A stretch of DNA of 64,000 nucleotides from Prunella strophiata (lineage: Eukaryota; Chordata; Aves; Passeriformes; Prunellidae). Below the pieces are notes generated by a model. That model was not told the DNA's origin, made no database searches, and saw only the letters and a list, made by a program, of their open reading frames with translations. The stretch is taken from NCBI GenBank assembly GCA_036583965.1, contig JAZBQD010000027.1, forward strand, positions 5,970,187 through 6,034,186, in the 5' to 3' direction. How positions within the stretch are numbered: the stretch's first letter is position 1; every line of letters starts with the position of its first letter. The position numbers were made by a program, and so were the translations under genes. Below are positions 36,601 to 45,800 of the stretch, in pieces.

Positions 36601-38583
36601 AAGCCATAGCCTAGAGCAAGTTCTCAGTCTTCACAGCAGCCCCCTGGAACTGAGCAGGGATGAACCAGTCTTTATTGTTTCTTGTGTTATAAAATGGGAA
36701 AATTCTTTTAAAAATTCAGCAAGAATTGCTGATTCTCTGAAGTTTATGAACAAAGTGCCCCACATGCTGCAGTACAATTACATAATCCTTCCTTGTGAAG
36801 GAAGTATTCCAGCATGTGAGCTGAGAAACTCTGAAGTTTCCTAAATGATTTTGTGAGTCTGCTGTGGCCTCAGTGACTGAGAGTCTCTGTCTCCTGTTGC
36901 CACCACCAATGATGTGATCCTGAGGCTCCATGGACAATCTTTGAGTTTCCATTGCATATGTCAGATCTTACTTGATAATATGTTAGTATCTCTTAATGAT
37001 AATAGGAAGAAGGGTGGATGTTTTGGGGTTGTGGGGGTTGGGTTTTTTATGTTTGCTGGTATGGTTGCTTGTTTTTTCTGAAATAAAGCAGGTATAAAAG
37101 GCAACTTCTGAAATCTTGGAAAATTTCCAAGGAAAACAGAGCAGGTGTAGGCCAAGTTACCTTTTTTAACTCCAGACTCTCTAGAGTTTAGTTGTTTATC
37201 AAACCTTTTGGAGACAGGTTCAGGGAGATGATTGGATGCAGGCAGAGAAATGCTGTGCTTTGAGCTGAACAGTTCTGTGGAATTAGGGTGGTTTAGTCTT
37301 GGCTGTTGCCTTTTGGAGGAGTTTGTGTGGGTAAGGGTTGTAACACCTCTCGCTGTGCAGGTAAAGATTGATTTATTGCTGATTGAACTGTTCAACACAA
37401 GTGACTACAGCAAGAAGTTGCTTGTTTTCCTCACAGGATAAGAATGCTTCTGTGCTTAATTCCAGCAGACTGGAAATTCTAAAATTATAGGTTTTTGATG
37501 TAAAACTACCAGTATGTAGGTGAATCAAAACAATAGCTGAAATGTTGTTTATTTACTGAAATTGTTTTGATTTATAAAGACAAAACAGAATGATTCATGT
37601 GACTTTTTCCTAAAAGTAGTTTGCCAAAAGCAGCAGGTGCCTGTGAAATGTTTGTTTTGCTGGGAGATGCAACTTTCTTGGGAATTCCTTCAGCCTGTTC
37701 TGTTAAACAGCCCCGAGCAGAGGATGGTCATGTCCTGGCCCCTGGGACCTCCTTCCCTGTCACCCTGGGCAGGGACAGAAGCTGCTGCCACTCCAAGTGC
37801 TGATTGAGTTGATTGTTTTTCTTCACTGCTGTCCTCATCTTTACCTTGGTTGCAAAAGAATAATTAACAAATGAGTACTTTCTTATCTTGTTCCTTGCAG
37901 TCTGGTTTTTAAGGGTTTGCCTCTGGCCCTGTGGTGTGCAGGGTTCCAGGAGCATGTCCTGACCAGCCCTCTCTGGATGTGGGGATGGAGCAAAAAGTGA
38001 TGATCTCTGGGCTTGTTTTCTCTTTTATGTTCTGACAGTCTTTACCCCTTCACTTCTTTGGCACAGATCCTTTTTCAGAAGTGACAAACACGTGGGGACA
38101 GCACACTTGAAGCTGGACAAGCTGGAATCAGAATGTGAAGTTAGAGAGATCATTGAGGTATGTTTTTGGGATGAGGTGTGTTCTTCTGCTCAGTATTTCA
38201 ACCCAAAGAGGAAATGAGTATCTGGACCACATTGAGTTTTATTAGGTGAATTTGATAACCTGCCTGGGTTGTGGGGGACCTGCTCTGCTGAGTTCCAGTC
38301 TGAGGAAGGCTTGGCTGTGACACTCCCAGCATTGCAGTCACCTGCAGGGATCTCTCTCACCCTCAGGCCATGGGAAATTACAGTCACAGTTGCCTGAGGC
38401 TCTAAAGTTTAACATGATAATCCCTGTTTGTCCTAACTGCTCTTCTTTTTGTGGTTATTTCAGATTTTTGATGGCAGAAAGCCCACTGGAGGGAAACTGG
38501 AGGTGAAAGTGAGACTCAGGGAGCCTCTCAGTGGTCAAGATCTTCAAACAGTTACAGAAAACTGGCTGGTCCTTGAACGTTAG
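12573..38583 (+). CDS. CC2D1B: CC2D1B (Freud-2/Lgd family), complete gene, with apparent frameshifts
   Basis: CC2D1B binds ESCRT-III CHMP4 at endosomes and the re-forming nuclear envelope, and has been described as a repressor of the HTR1A promoter. Twenty-three coding exons: 12573-12639, 15626-15767, 18459-18568, 19324-19443, 20540-20677, 22626-22887, 23359-23483, 23619-23694, 24806-24916, 25243(or 25262)-25375, 25655-25727, 27892-28004, 28791-28959, 30189-30361, 30465-30591, 31101-31159, 31399-31515, 31992-32065, 32713-32771, 34502-34553, 35163-35262, 38067-38157 and 38464-38583. They encode an acidic N-terminus, four DM14 repeats and a C2 domain. Discounting extra bases the product is about 862-868 residues, close to human (858). 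Exon lengths exceed frame by one base in three exons (near 12608-12611, 25324-25328 and 30521-30524), so the literal reading frame is broken. Assembly error, recoding or decay are all possible. Confidence 0.93.
15626..15767 (+). CDS. CC2D1B: CC2D1B coding exon, acidic N-terminus
   Basis: Encodes LGLFVDFNPEEMLLGAEEGE and then DLEAELAAITGGK, matching the family N-terminal motif. The acceptor is cttggctccag and the donor gtaagt (phase 1). The in-frame ATG at 15659 could serve as a start that bypasses the exon 2 shift. Confidence 0.93.
18459..18568 (+). CDS. CC2D1B: CC2D1B coding exon
   Basis: Encodes PLPMDHIEKMAAECMKDL followed by an acidic run ending DTDLL. This matches the human PLPMAHIEKLAADCM segment. 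The acceptor is ccttttacag and the donor gtatgc. Confidence 0.95.
19324..19443 (+). CDS. CC2D1B: CC2D1B coding exon
   Basis: Forty codons begin AELQEVLGEEGEAGS and end PELQSQ, continuing the acidic linker. The acceptor is ttaccttag and the donor gtagga. Confidence 0.9.
20540..20677 (+). CDS. CC2D1B: CC2D1B coding exon, DM14 repeat 1
   Basis: Encodes LEGRIADYRTAISNARESGE and then AKTRRYQRGLK, the DM14 signature in which a helix hairpin ends in an Arg-rich stretch. The acceptor is ttttttctgag and the donor gtgagt. Confidence 0.93.
22626..22887 (+). CDS. CC2D1B: CC2D1B coding exon, DM14-1 end and linker
   Basis: Encodes TLETMLAAVKKGKKINEEEM and PPPVATGK, matching the human KINEDEIPPPVALGK, followed by a low-complexity Glu/Ser/Pro linker. 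The acceptor is ttccatgccag and the donor gtactg. Confidence 0.94.
23359..23483 (+). CDS. CC2D1B: CC2D1B coding exon, DM14 repeat 2
   Basis: Encodes LLMRQKEYKLAALKAKQQGD and LEKAKEYMRAGK, a typical DM14 repeat. The acceptor is cattctcccag and the donor gtatgc. Confidence 0.95.
23619..23694 (+). CDS. CC2D1B: CC2D1B coding exon
   Basis: Encodes KFNVVLEALDSGQPVDLQNM and PPSPQ, matching human FGAVLEALEKGQPVDLSAMP. The acceptor is ctgtgttag and the donor gtaagg. Confidence 0.95.
24285..24339. repeat. Tandem duplication, 25-bp unit
   Basis: Two adjacent 25-bp units (24285-24309 and 24310-24334) beginning ggcattg and ending cttcacccag differ at two positions. They are followed by the first five bases of a third. 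The repeat lies in a CC2D1B intron. Confidence 0.9.
24806..24916 (+). CDS. CC2D1B: CC2D1B coding exon, linker
   Basis: Encodes DLESLGHVQDASKQKVPPRV and a Pro/Gln-rich linker ending TQEAS. Frame continuity and good splice sites (tttgcag, gtagga) support it. The linker itself is poorly conserved. Confidence 0.85.
25243..25375 (+). CDS. CC2D1B: CC2D1B coding exon, DM14 repeat 3, with apparent insertion(s)
   Basis: The family motif is split across frames. PVLEALQQRLDKYRAAAAQA reads in one frame and GGDDRKGRMHDRIAK in the next, so one extra base lies in AAAGG at 25324-25328. Without it the frame hits TGA at 25339. With the expected acceptor (25241-25242) the exon start is also one base out. An AG at 25260-25261 would restore that join and put the exon start at 25262. 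The donor is gtaaag. Confidence 0.85.
25655..25727 (+). CDS. CC2D1B: CC2D1B coding exon, DM14-3 end
   Basis: Encodes QYQDAIRAHKAGRKVNFSEL and PVPP, nearly identical to human. The acceptor is ttgattgcag and the donor gtaagt. Confidence 0.97.
27892..28004 (+). CDS. CC2D1B: CC2D1B coding exon
   Basis: Encodes FPPLPGVAATDGGSTIAAVL and ESASKLANME, ending in an acidic run. It resembles human FPPIPGLES...AATLAAAEKLA. The acceptor is ttcctgcacag and the donor gttagt. Confidence 0.93.
28791..28959 (+). CDS. CC2D1B: CC2D1B coding exon, Pro/Ala-rich linker
   Basis: Encodes NEPLPQAPVAKKPTQVVKPT and a Ser/Pro-rich stretch. APVAKKP matches the human linker. The acceptor is attttgctag and the donor gtgagt. 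Confidence 0.92.
30189..30361 (+). CDS. CC2D1B: CC2D1B coding exon, DM14 repeat 4
   Basis: Encodes VREQLEFLENRKKQYLKAAI, KAKRENNLEQAKTYLRTAK and QAKSGKTVDISK. The acceptor is gtttttcag and the donor gttagt. Confidence 0.97.
30465..30591 (+). CDS. CC2D1B: CC2D1B coding exon with apparent 1-base insertion
   Basis: The exon starts LPSPPTDDEGDFIFVHHED in one frame and continues RLSQKADEVYAQLVKLLKDQ in the next, so one extra base sits within 30521-30524. Read literally, TGA follows at 30546-30548. The exon is 127 nt where 126 is expected. The acceptor is gtgttgcag and the donor gtgacc. Confidence 0.9.
31101..31159 (+). CDS. CC2D1B: CC2D1B coding exon
   Basis: Encodes RCLQYSKQFMHLGNVAETT, matching human KCLLFSKQFMHQGNVAETT. 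The acceptor is gtgttgacag and the donor gtaaga. Confidence 0.96.
31399..31515 (+). CDS. CC2D1B: CC2D1B coding exon
   Basis: Encodes FEKLAQGCKKDMEILQLARA and QGMDPPSHHFEERTFKMI, a helical segment before the C2 domain. The acceptor is tttctacag and the donor gtgtgg. Confidence 0.96.
31992..32065 (+). CDS. CC2D1B: CC2D1B coding exon, C2 domain start
   Basis: Encodes IFSDLNSTEMHLFIVRGMNL and PAPP, the first strands of the C2 domain. The acceptor is cttttcacag and the donor gtgtgt. Confidence 0.96.
32713..32771 (+). CDS. CC2D1B: CC2D1B coding exon, C2 domain
   Basis: Encodes GVSPRDLDAFVKFEFQYPSA, which matches human GVTPDDLDAFVRFEFHYP. The acceptor is tctcacccag and the donor gtgagt. Confidence 0.95.
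33352..33405. repeat. TG/TA-rich microsatellite
   Basis: Irregular (TG)n/(TATG)n alternating purine-pyrimidine sequence in a CC2D1B intron. Confidence 0.7.
34502..34553 (+). CDS. CC2D1B: CC2D1B coding exon, C2 domain
   Basis: A short exon encoding EQPQKSKTPVINNNNCP, aligned with human DQAQKSKTAVVKNTNSP. The acceptor is ttttttgatag and the donor gtgagt. It is too small to stand out on its own and is supported by frame and position. Confidence 0.92.
35163..35262 (+). CDS. CC2D1B: CC2D1B coding exon, C2 domain
   Basis: Encodes EYNQLFKLNINRNHRGFRRA and IRSKGIKFEVFHKG, nearly identical to human. The acceptor is ttcactgcag and the donor gtgagt. It is noticeably GC-richer than its introns. Confidence 0.97.
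35665..35727. repeat. 17-bp direct repeats with embedded 10-bp inverted repeat
   Basis: The 17-mer actagagtttttgtact occurs at 35679-35695 and 35711-35727, with a two-mismatch copy at 35665-35681. agtttttgta (35684-35693) pairs with tacaaaaact (35704-35713), giving a 10-bp stem and 10-nt loop. The repeat lies in a CC2D1B intron. Confidence 0.85.
38067..38157 (+). CDS. CC2D1B: CC2D1B coding exon, C2 domain
   Basis: Encodes SFFRSDKHVGTAHLKLDKLE and SECEVREIIE. The acceptor is ttggcacag and the donor gtatgt. Confidence 0.97.
38464..38583 (+). CDS. CC2D1B: CC2D1B last coding exon with stop
   Basis: Encodes IFDGRKPTGGKLEVKVRLRE, PLSGQDLQTVTENWLVLER and TAG at 38581-38583. Human ends similarly, with a few more residues. 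A donor-like gttagt at 38579-38584 overlaps the stop codon and could splice to 39376. Confidence 0.95.
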   Translation: MFDGRKPTGGKLEVKVRLREPLSGQDLQTVTENWLVLER

Positions 38584-40510
38584 TTCTGTCTGAGGTATGA
38601 ACACTGTGTCCAGAGGTGCTCTGGGCAGGACTTGACAGGGCTACAGATAAACTCTGCTTGAATAAGGTCTTTTGTTGGTATTGACCTAATTACACAGCTC
38701 TGGCTTCAGTAGCATTCCTCTTTATATTTGTGATGGGGAGTTAACATAATTTCATAAATGAGGTCACAGAATCTCTGATTAGCTTGTATCTCAAAGATGC
38801 TGTTTCACAATCACTTGAAATACAGGGACAGCTCCTGCTGTCCTTTACTAAGAATATTATTTAGAAAATAAGTGATAAGTTATCCATCTTCCTTTGCTTG
38901 ATCTCTTGAAGCCTCTGTGCTCCCTCTTCCTTAGCATATGGTTTCACTTTACATTTCTAAATGGCAATTAAGCAAATATCCATCAGCTTTAGAGTGACAT
39001 CACCTGTTTGGAAGCAAAGGTGTGGCAAATGGTGTCAGACTGTAGCGACTGAGGTCTCATTTCAATACAGGAGTCACCATTTGGGTATCATAGGGCCTGT
39101 TTTAGTTTCCTCCCAGCCAAGGAGGTCAGGAGGTCCCGAGAGCTCCAGTCAGGCTGAGGGACGTGTTTGATGACCATACCTGAAATAACAACTTGGCCTC
39201 ATGCCCAAGCACTTTCCATCACTGGAGCTTTGTAATTTTGCTCCATTGATTTTCCTCGTTGACCATCCAGAACCTTGGTGTCAGCATTTTCCATATAATG
39301 TCTCCTTGAGCTGTGAACATCTGTTCTGTACTGCAGCAAGGAATGCTGATGGCTTTGTTTGTGTTGTTTCCCCAGATCCGTGGGAATGTTGGAAGTCGTG
39401 GGCTGAGCGAAGGCAGGAAGATGCTGCTAAGCTGCAAGCACCAAAGATGTTAAATGAATGCACTACTGAACCTAATGTCTATTTTGATAACAGCCATAGT
39501 GCTTCTTAATAACTGCAAGGCAAATGGAGGCTCTGGGAATGTGCTGCTGCAGGGCTTGGGACCGGTCTACCCAAAATAGACAGAGTTGCCTTAATGTGGG
39601 ACTGCTGCTGTAGCACCAGGATGAATGTTACATTAACTATGCAGAGTGCTGTGGGAAAGGTTTTAGCCCTTTAAAAATTCCCTGAGGCAGTGCCAGAGCT
39701 TTTTGGTTAAGTCACAGGTAAGACCTTCACCAGAATTCCTGTTCCCAAGTGTCTGAGCAGCCGGCGTGGCTCAGTGAACAGTCTGCTGCTGCTTTGTCTG
39801 TCCTCTCCTATCCAGGCCTGTTTGGGGTGGGGTCTTTTTTTGTTTCCTAAATCGGAGGAGAGCTCTCAGGCAGCAGTTCAGGGGTGCCAGTCCCTCCTCT
39901 GTGCACACCCTTGGCACGTGAGCTTCCAAGGGCTGTCCCTTTCTGCAGGAAAGGCCCCAGGGCTCCCAGCAGGTTGGTGTTTACAGACCTCTGTTTTTGT
40001 TCTGGCTCCCAGTTGTGTGCTGTGCTTGCTGCTCTGCTTGTCCAGTGCAGAAGGGTACTGTGCCTTCATCCTTTATGGTGTTGGGGTTTTAATTTAAAAA
40101 AGAAAGAAAGAAGTACACTAGACTCTGCTGCTTCCCAAATGTTCCTTGTATTTTTACAAAAATAGGCTTTTACAATTCTTCCAGGTGATGGGGAAATAGT
40201 CTTACTTTGTCCTTTAAGAAAACTGGATCGTGACTTGTTTTCAGGAATGCTTTTTGATCAGCAGCATACAAGAAAGGGTACTAAATCTGTTTGTGTTTTT
40301 AAATATCTGTGAGCTAACAGAAACCAGGGATCTCCAAGGGGAGGATGTGCCTGTGCCAGGGATGGGCAGGTTGGCAGACAGAACAGAGTCCAGACAGGTC
40401 AGGCAGCTCTGCCTCTGTCTTCCTGAGCAGATGAAGACAATACAGTGTTTAGTTTTTAATTTCAATAAATTTAATATACAAAACTACATGTTGAAAATAA
40501 AAATATAATA
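38584..40510 (+). other. CC2D1B: Probable CC2D1B 3' UTR
   Basis: No coding gene of its own is visible after the stop. The first plus-strand AATAAA hexamers are at 40464-40469 and 40496-40501, implying a 3' UTR of about 1.9 kb unless a variant signal is used earlier. A spliceable open frame at 39376-39509 lies inside it. Confidence 0.55.
39376..39509 (+). CDS. Candidate alternative C-terminal exon of CC2D1B
   Basis: A strong acceptor (gtttgtgttgtttccccag) precedes an open frame of 44 codons ending in TAA at 39507-39509. Joining 38578 to 39376 via the gttagt donor keeps phase and replaces the last Arg with a Trp-rich, then Asn/Ser-rich tail (PWECWKSWAERRQED...). gttagt donors are used by two other introns of this gene. 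I recognise no homologue of the tail. It could be a chance ORF. Confidence 0.3.
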
Positions 40511-42380
40511 TGCAGTTTTTTGCAGTGTTAACTAACTGAATTTTAAAAGTACAATTTTTTTTCTAAACAAGTACTCATTTCTTAACAACATGGTAATTAA
40601 GGTCATTTCAAAGGCTATGGTTGAAGCAGACATGTCAGTCACCAGTTGATAGTGTTTTGCACAAACAAAATCCAAATCTAAAAGACTTCTGGGGCAAAGG
40701 AAGAGAAGATAAACATTTTTCACCTCTTTTACTGCATTATTAAGCGTAACAATGCAACTAAAGTAACTGGAAAGCTGCTGCTGTGGCAAAGCTGGGGTGC
40801 AGGCTCTAGGAGGAAGATTATTACCAAGTGTCTGGAATGCTCTTCCAGCTGTGGAACTGGCCTGCACCGTGTCGTGCCGAGCTGTGTCCCAGAGTGTGCA
40901 GGACCAGGGTGCAGAGGGGGATCAAGTGGCCTCAGTCCAGCTGGGCTGCACAGGGGGTGGGTCACAGCTCCTGCTCTGGCCAGCAGGAGCCACTAAATGA
41001 GCTGCATTGTCACCCACCCTCTCCCAAATGCCAGAGGTAAGGCTTCACTTGGATCTGACACCCCTTAAAGTGTGGTAGTGTGCTCTCTCTTGCTGGCCAG
41101 GTTTTGTCTGTGGAGTTGGCCCCAGTTCTGTGGCCTGGCTTCTCCAAGGGCTGGGGGGTGCCAGCTGTGATTTGGAACATTGGATTTGTCATACTTTGTT
41201 TTTTGAAAAGCAGCAGCCATTTATTCCCAAGTGCACTCTGTGTAGACACTGGGCTGCCTTTCTATAAAATGAATCACTCTGTGCAGTTCTTTCCCTTGGC
41301 CAGCCAATGGTGTTGATTTGTTTAAAAACCAGAGCCTCAGTCTCACAGTGGCCTGGCACTTCTCTTTCTCTTTGCAAGGCCACTGGTGTTCCTGTGTCAC
41401 AGCTTCCCCCAGAATGGACGGCAGTAGGGAATGTCTGACACCACCAATGTTCACCATAAATTAGCACCTCTCTTCCCAAATTAATTAGGTGTAGACAGGA
41501 GGAGAAACCTTCACCTCTTCCTGGGAGGGACTCAAAAGAGCTGCTTTGCATGACTGGCTAAACAAACCAAACCCCTTCTCCTGCTTACAGCTCTTGCCAC
41601 TGGTTAGCAGCTTTCCATGGAGACAGTAAGAACATGGAACCACATTTCTCTGGCTGATGCTCAATTCCAGCTTCTTAATAGCCCTGGCAGACACGAGCAG
41701 CTGCTCTCCTCACCAAAGCCCTCTCAGGTGAGACCAAGAGCACTGGGCCGAGTGCACGTGTTCAGAACTGACCACAAAGCCTTTTTCAGCAGAACATGCA
41801 GGAACAGCCACTCTACACTGGTATCACAGGTAAGCTTGGACATGGGGCTGCAATGTGAAGTACAAGCTGGCTTGGGCTACGTGACACTGGCGTTACACTA
41901 CAGCAAACAGCAGGGAGGGGACAGAGCTGCCCTGGTGGGACTTGCCTCTAAAAAGCAGGACCTACTGGGGACAAGGAACAAGATGGAACTGCACCTTAGG
42001 GCTGATCTTTCCTCTGCTTCAGACAGATTTGTAAACAAGGTACAGAATAGCAGAGTTGTAGGAGATCACAGAAACCCGCCCTAAGTGAGAGACTTTTGTG
42101 GTAAATAGAGGAGAAAAGGAAACTAGCCTATTACACACACACAACTGCAGAGAGCTGCCTGTCCTGCTCCTCTGGATGCACAGACAAACAGGGTTATGGC
42201 TGGGGAATCTCTCCCTATCTCTCAAGGGCTTCTCCAGACATATTTCAACCAAGAATCTGGTCAAAACAATGTAAACGTTACTTTTTAATGTCTATAGAAT
42301 AACCACAAATGGCATTAGGATGAGGTCAGAATGGAGGTCTTGATTGTTTCTTACATGTCCATCTACAGACAGTACAAGGT
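40511..42380. other. Interval between convergent genes
   Basis: This sequence lies between the CC2D1B poly(A) hexamers on the plus strand and the first ZFYVE9 hexamer on the minus strand. I find no exon-like frame, RNA gene or definite repeat. Open frames on both strands near 41189-42084 lack coding character. Extended 3' UTRs of either gene may reach in. Confidence 0.5.
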
Positions 42381-42393
42381 TGGAATTTCACTT

Positions 42394-42715
42394 TTTATTT
42401 ACGCCCCAGTGATCTTTGCACCCTTTGAGCATTGGAGTACATGACTGTAAGTCTTTAAACATGAGCATTTTTCTAAACAGTAACAGAAGTGGATTAGCTG
42501 CAAGGATAGCATAGCCATGTTGTAGTATAGAAGCTGCCCTGATCCTCTGTTTGTTGACAATGCATAGAAGATTTAGAATTATGGAACAACTGTCCCACCC
42601 CCCTCCCCCCACTTCCCCAATAGTGTTAACAAAAGCTTAATTTTCCAGTTTTAAAGTGCAAATGATTCAGATACAACTGCTGCTGGAACAGGTCTGAACA
42701 GAAAATGAAGTCCTC
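42394..42715 (-). other. ZFYVE9: ZFYVE9 3' UTR with poly(A) signal
   Basis: Reading leftwards from the stop codon, the first minus-strand AATAAA (TTTATT on plus) is at 42394-42399, giving a minimal 3' UTR of about 0.33 kb. A further hexamer at 41220-41225 could serve a longer form. Confidence 0.55.
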
Positions 42716-42877
42716 TTATGAGATGTTTTCCAGAATATAAAAGATGAGCTCCATTATGACTGGCCCCTCACTCAACTGACAGGCCCCTCCATGAATCACT
42801 GGCACTAAGGCACTGTCCAGGTCATTCATGTATTGAGAGGGCAGTGGCTGTCCATTGCTCCCAGCTTGATAACCAAC
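42716..42877 (-). CDS. ZFYVE9: ZFYVE9 last coding exon with stop
   Basis: Encodes [20 protein letters not shown] and [17 protein letters not shown], then TAA at 42716-42718 on the plus strand. The acceptor is tattttttag. Confidence 0.97.
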   Translation of the reverse strand, partial: VGYQAGSNGQPLPSQYMNDLDSALVPVIHGGACQLSEGPVIMELIFYILENIS

Positions 42878-45800
42878 CTAAAAAATACAAAGAGTGGGTT
42901 TTAAGAACAGGACACGAGGCTGTGAGTCAGGGGGCAGGAAGGGAGGAGGAGCTGTGGTGTCTCCCAGGGAAGTCAGGAACTCAAACTGGATCGAGCAGGC
43001 ACTAAAGCAGCTTTTCCACTTGTCCCTGTGCTTCTTTGTGTTCCCAGTGGCTGCCTGAGCAAAAGGAAGCTTTTTCTCCTGTTTTCTCAAAGCAGCTCCT
43101 TGGGCTGAGCAGGACCCTCACACAGCAGAACTTGCTGACAAAAAGGCCAAGTAAGAGTCTCTGAGCACAGAGCAGGTGCTGCTCGTGCCATACGGGGGTC
43201 AAGCCTATGTTAATTCAGGCTCAGCCTTGGATTTAACAGATGTCCCAAAACACCAAACAGCCAACAGCACCTGACTAGCATCTGATACTGCTACTGCTTC
43301 AGCATTCTCCTGGTTTAAGTGGTGGATTCCCATTCTGGAGAATGAACAAGTTAAACCCAAGTTTAACTTAACCCAGTTAAACCCAAGCTATTGAAGACTT
43401 ACCTGATCTGAGTCCAGTGTAACACGCAGACCCAGCTTAGTCATTCCATCTTCTTTCAGCAGTTTCAGATGAGGACACAGAGCCAGACAGAAAGCTTTTG
43501 CCACATTCTCAGTCAGTCTGCTATGATCAGCTGGGTCACTCAGACCATTGTGTTGCTCATCATTTTCTAGAAAAAACACCTGAAGGGAAGAGGGCAACAT
43601 GAGACATAACACTTGCCTTTTCTAGAAAATTTGGGTTGGATGTCATTTAAACTTATACAAATGAAGACTTAAGAAGTAACTGTTCAGGGAAGCCCAGCAA
43701 AAACCCCTAAAGACAAGTCACCTTAGAGAGGGAAAAAAAAAAAATCTTCAGAACAAAGATTTAAATAGTCCTCTGAAATCTCTCAGATCTGGTCAAAAGC
43801 CTGGCTATGGAAATTCACTATGTATTGCATGTGGTTTTAATAAAAACCTGCTTTTAAACAGATGTTAAGTTCAGAAAAATTACACTTTTAATACAAGCCT
43901 GAAGATCTCTGCTATTTCTGTCACTGAACTTCTTTCTGTTGAGCCCAAGTGACCTGGGAAAAAGGGCACGTGGGGCTGAGCTGCAGAGTGAGGAACTTGG
44001 TTCTTCCTCAGCAGGCAAAGTGAAACAGTTACAGAAATGTTTTGACACCAGCATTTGTGTGCTGGCAGAGTCACAGGCAACATCAGCCATGCAATCAGTT
44101 TCTGTGTGATTTATGCCACAGCACTTTCACTTGCAACGTTTTAGGGAAAGTGGCTTGAAATAACATTTCTAGAAAACAATTTATATTAAGATTTGTCTCC
44201 ATGTAGAAAGGCAGCTTTTAACACAAAGGCAAATGAAACCAACTGTTCCTGTGTGTAAGGCAGCAAGTGCTGTTGTGGTCCTCCCATGCTGAACACCCTG
44301 GTGTGAGCAGCAGTGGCCAGTACAGCACGGGCTGTGGCTGTGTCAGGGGGAGGATGTTTTATCCTGCAGGATGCCACCCTGTGCAGGCAGGAAAGGCACC
44401 CCAGCCTCGTGGGGAAGCACAAGGCTGCTCTCCTGTGGTGCCTGGGGAGCAGCTGGACACTGCCCTGGCCCCAGTGCTGGGCTGATGGACCCACCTCTGT
44501 CCACCGGATGACCTTCCCGTTGGCCTTGTACTCGGAGCCGTGGAATATCTTCACACTGGTTATGGATTCCATGGATTTGCCATCTATAGGGCTCACAACG
44601 CTGCAAAAGGGAGAGAGGAGGGTGAGCTCTGACTCAGCACAAGACCTGAGCTGGACAGAGCCCTCTGCAGGAGAGAATGACCTTGGAATCAAAGGGGTCA
44701 CATGCACAACACAGGTGCAGAAGGACCTTCCTGAAGGTTTCCAACCAAGCTTTGCAGCAGAGCTCAGATCCTGTAAGGTTCTGACAGAGTAATGAGGCAT
44801 TTCATACAGGCATTTGTAAACTCAGTGTAGGTCATCAATACCTGAAACTACAGAAATATCCTTCTTTCTAGGTGCTGAGTCCTGAAATACAGAATCCATC
44901 ACAACAGCACTTTACTACCATAAATACTTGAGCTACCAAATTCACCTTCCTTTTGGCTTAACTATTAATTGTCCAAAGATACTGTTGATGTTCAGCAACT
45001 TTGTTTCCAGCTCTACTTAATGCAAACTAAGCACTAACAGAACAAAGTGACCACAATGTGGAGGGTTCAGCACTGAGAGCTGGAGTCAGATTAGTGGTTT
45101 CCAATAACTGGATATTGGCAGTGCCAAAAAAAATCCATAGCATTGCCAATATTCTAAATTGATGCCCCAAAGCTCTGGTATCTCAATTCCATTTTCATTA
45201 CAATTAATTGCATCTTATCACTCAAAACAGAGGTGCAGACTTTTAATTCCTATTGATTTGAAGACTCGTGCCTTACAAGATCAATTAAAATTTTTAACAG
45301 TCACCAACATCAAGTGCTCCTCTACTTACCCCTTATTAAAGTTTTTATCATCCTCTACCCACTGAATGTGAACGTGTTCCTGAGGGTCTTCAGCATCTAC
45401 TTTGCCACAGGTGATGGTGAAGTCTTTCATCTCTCTCAAGGCCTGTCTCAAAGAGTCCATGTTCTCAGCAGTTATCTGGACCATCACTCCATCTAGGGTA
45501 ACCAAGAAATCCTCATAAGCCAAAATAAACCATGCCAAATAGAGCCTATACAGAAAAAAAACAAACATCCTTCATCTGCTTACAACAGAGGTTAAATGTT
45601 CATTTTAAGCATCACGGGCAGCAGTGCTCCATAAACCCACTTCTGAACAGTCATGTTCCTAAAATGCAAACCTGCTGAGTGCTGATGAGGAGAAAACACA
45701 ACAGTAAGAGAAGGGCAGCTCCCAGGTGAAGTCAGCTGTAGCAAAGTCCCCGTGAGTTTGCCTCACAACCTGACACCTGCTCTAGGCCACCCTCAGAAAC

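Larger units (their letters stand above)
30362..38463 (+). other. CC2D1B introns, second half
   Basis: The introns at 32772-34501 and 35263-38066 are the largest. They contain a TG/TA-rich microsatellite around 33352-33405, a T17 run at 36140-36156 and a small repeat/hairpin at 35665-35727. Nothing else is recognisable. Confidence 0.6.

Noticed and set aside
37996..38040. C/D-box snoRNA-like motifs (gtgatga ... ctga)
   Set aside because: The boxes are only about 40 nt apart with no C'/D' boxes or terminal stem, too short for a snoRNA.
41189..42084. Possible small gene between CC2D1B and ZFYVE9 (155-codon frame at 41617-42084 and others)
   Set aside because: There is no family resemblance, no promoter signal and no codon bias, and lengths are within chance expectation.
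44186..44800. 204-codon minus-strand and 159-codon plus-strand open frames
   Set aside because: They overlap the ZFYVE9 exon 44495-44600 in other frames or across its splice sites. The exon with GT-AG boundaries and human-like protein is the real feature.
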